Shown piece after piece: positions 10,104-10,823 of a stretch of DNA of 10,823 nt. The translations under genes and the position numbers were made by a program. The DNA comes from Endomicrobium sp. (lineage in GTDB: Bacteria > Elusimicrobiota > Endomicrobiia > Endomicrobiales > Endomicrobiaceae). Location: the NCBI GenBank assembly GCA_031264425.1, contig JAISDY010000109.1, positions 1 to 10,823 on the forward strand, in the 5' to 3' direction. The notes beneath the pieces are model-generated. The model was not told the origin of the DNA. It made no database searches and worked only from the letters and a program-made list of their open reading frames with translations. How positions within the stretch are numbered: the first letter of the stretch is position 1; every line of letters begins with the position of its first letter.

Positions 10104-10610
10104 ATGAAAAGAGTTGTTTTTGTAACCGCTCCTGAAGTATTTAGAGACGAAGAATATTTTAAACCTAAAGAAATCCTAGAAAAAGCAGGTGTGGAAGTAA
10201 TCACAGCGAGTGTAAAAATAGGAGAACTGACGGGGCGATTTGGTTACAAAACCGTAAGCTCGGTCTTAATTTCTGATATTGAATCCGCTGATTTTGACGG
10301 CATAGTTTACGTTGGCGGCGGCGGAGCAAGTGTTTTTTTTGAAAATAAATACGCCTTGCGGCTTGCAAACGAATTTTTCAACCAAAACAAGCCTATTGCC
10401 GCAATATGTATTGCGGGAGTTATTTTGGCAAATTCAGGCGTTTTGAAAGGCAGGAAAGCCACTGTTTACATTGACGGGAAAGAATCTTTGATAAGAGGCG
10501 GTGCTGATTATACAGGCAATTCTTTGGAAGTTGACGGAAATATCATTACTGCAAACGGACCCGATGCCGCAGAAGAATTTGGCAAAGCCATTGTAAAGGT
10601 TTTGCAATAG
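10104..10610 (+). CDS. DJ-1/PfpI family protein
   Basis: A 168-aa single-domain protein of the DJ-1/ThiJ/PfpI superfamily, whose members are described as proteases, chaperones or glyoxalase/deglycase-type enzymes. The flavodoxin-like fold is indicated by the opening strand RVVFVTAP, the acidic DEEYF segment (15-19) that supplies the glutamate near the active cysteine, VYVGGGGA (69-75), and the nucleophile elbow AAICIAGVIL with C102. The residue after the cysteine is I103, not the histidine of PfpI-type proteases, so a protease role is unlikely on sequence alone. No signal peptide is visible. AAGGA overlaps the upstream stop and lies about 7 bases before ATG, so it is the second gene of an operon with the cyclophilin. 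A role in protein-damage handling or stress is an inference from this pairing. Confidence 0.9.
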   Translation: MKRVVFVTAPEVFRDEEYFKPKEILEKAGVEVITASVKIGELTGRFGYKTVSSVLISDIESADFDGIVYVGGGGASVFFENKYALRLANEFFNQNKPIAAICIAGVILANSGVLKGRKATVYIDGKESLIRGGADYTGNSLEVDGNIITANGPDAAEEFGKAIVKVLQ

Positions 10611-10652
10611 TCAAGCGCAATGATGTGTAGTTTTATACTGTACTTAATATTA

Positions 10653-10684
10653 AGAGGATGGAACCATTTAAGGTTCCATCCTCT
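10653..10684. terminator. Hairpin between convergent genes, probable bidirectional terminator
   Basis: A perfect 13-bp stem (AGAGGATGGAACC at 10653-10665 with its complement at 10672-10684) closes a 6-base ATTTAA loop. It lies 42 bp after the DJ-1 gene stop and 31 bp from the stop of the converging gene. Neither side has a run of Ts; flanks are only AT-rich. Terminator function is inferred from stem strength and position; protection of 3' ends is an alternative. Confidence 0.65.
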
Positions 10685-10715
10685 GTAGTTAATGATATGA
10701 AGTAAAAGAAAAGGA

Positions 10716-10823
10716 TTAAGCCAAATCTTTATGTTTTTTCAAAAATATTTTCTCTTGATTAAACAATATTATACACCCAAACACCGAAAATAAAATAAAG
10801 CCCGTCGTTATTCCAAAAGGCAC
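10716..10823 (-). CDS. C-terminal end of an unidentified membrane protein (partial)
   Basis: An open frame enters from the right edge on the minus strand and ends at TAA (10716-10718). The 35 visible residues form one hydrophobic segment (PFGITTGFILFSVFGCIILF) followed by a lysine-rich tail ending KKHKDLA. This is what the last membrane helix and cytoplasmic tail of an inner-membrane protein look like by the positive-inside rule. The frame is open from the window edge to the stop, and the hairpin terminator just beyond it supports a real gene end. The product cannot be named from this fragment. Confidence 0.6.
   Translation of the reverse strand: MPFGITTGFILFSVFGCIILFNQEKIFLKKHKDLA

Noticed and set aside
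9923-10204. Minus-strand open frame across the cyclophilin/DJ-1 junction
   Set aside because: It is antisense to two well-supported genes and spans their boundary.

Overview
The window holds ordinary bacterial housekeeping and cell-envelope genes from an AT-rich organism. An O-antigen-ligase-like membrane protein and an exported type II asparaginase point to a Gram-negative cell. The overall look would fit a low-GC lineage such as Elusimicrobiota/Endomicrobium, but that placement is a guess made without any database search. I see no rRNA, tRNA, CRISPR array, insertion sequence or phage gene.

Layout. Positions 3-6018 (minus strand) carry a complete F1Fo ATP synthase operon in the order atpB-atpE-atpF-atpH-atpA-atpG-atpD-atpC (a, c, b, delta, alpha, gamma, beta, epsilon). 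Its junctions are either short gaps (14-15 bp; 1 bp between atpG and atpD) or overlaps (1-26 bp). No atpI or atpZ precedes it. Instead, 39 bp upstream on the same strand lies a large polytopic O-antigen ligase/polymerase-like protein with a C-terminal TPR region (6058-8268). A good sigma70-type promoter sits just before that gene (8311-8340), and a weaker candidate lies inside its 3' end, ahead of atpB. Next upstream is a secreted L-asparaginase (8350-9405, minus).

From a 185-bp divergent intergenic region, a plus-strand pair is transcribed: a cyclophilin-type peptidyl-prolyl isomerase (9591-10094) and a DJ-1/PfpI family protein (10104-10610). An extended -10 promoter precedes the pair, with two small dyads beside it. 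A 13-bp perfect hairpin (10653-10684) lies between this pair and the 3' end of a converging minus-strand membrane protein that enters from the right edge (10716-10823, partial).

The genes suggest three modules: energy conversion (ATP synthase), envelope/periplasm (ligase and asparaginase), and protein folding or protein-damage handling (cyclophilin and DJ-1). I did not find a convincing undescribed system. The points most worth a second look are the unusually short delta subunit (118 aa), the short c subunit (64 aa) with an altered ion-binding set, the ligase gene placed directly ahead of the atp operon, a lysine at a substrate-binding position of the asparaginase, and the dyads at the cyclophilin promoter.
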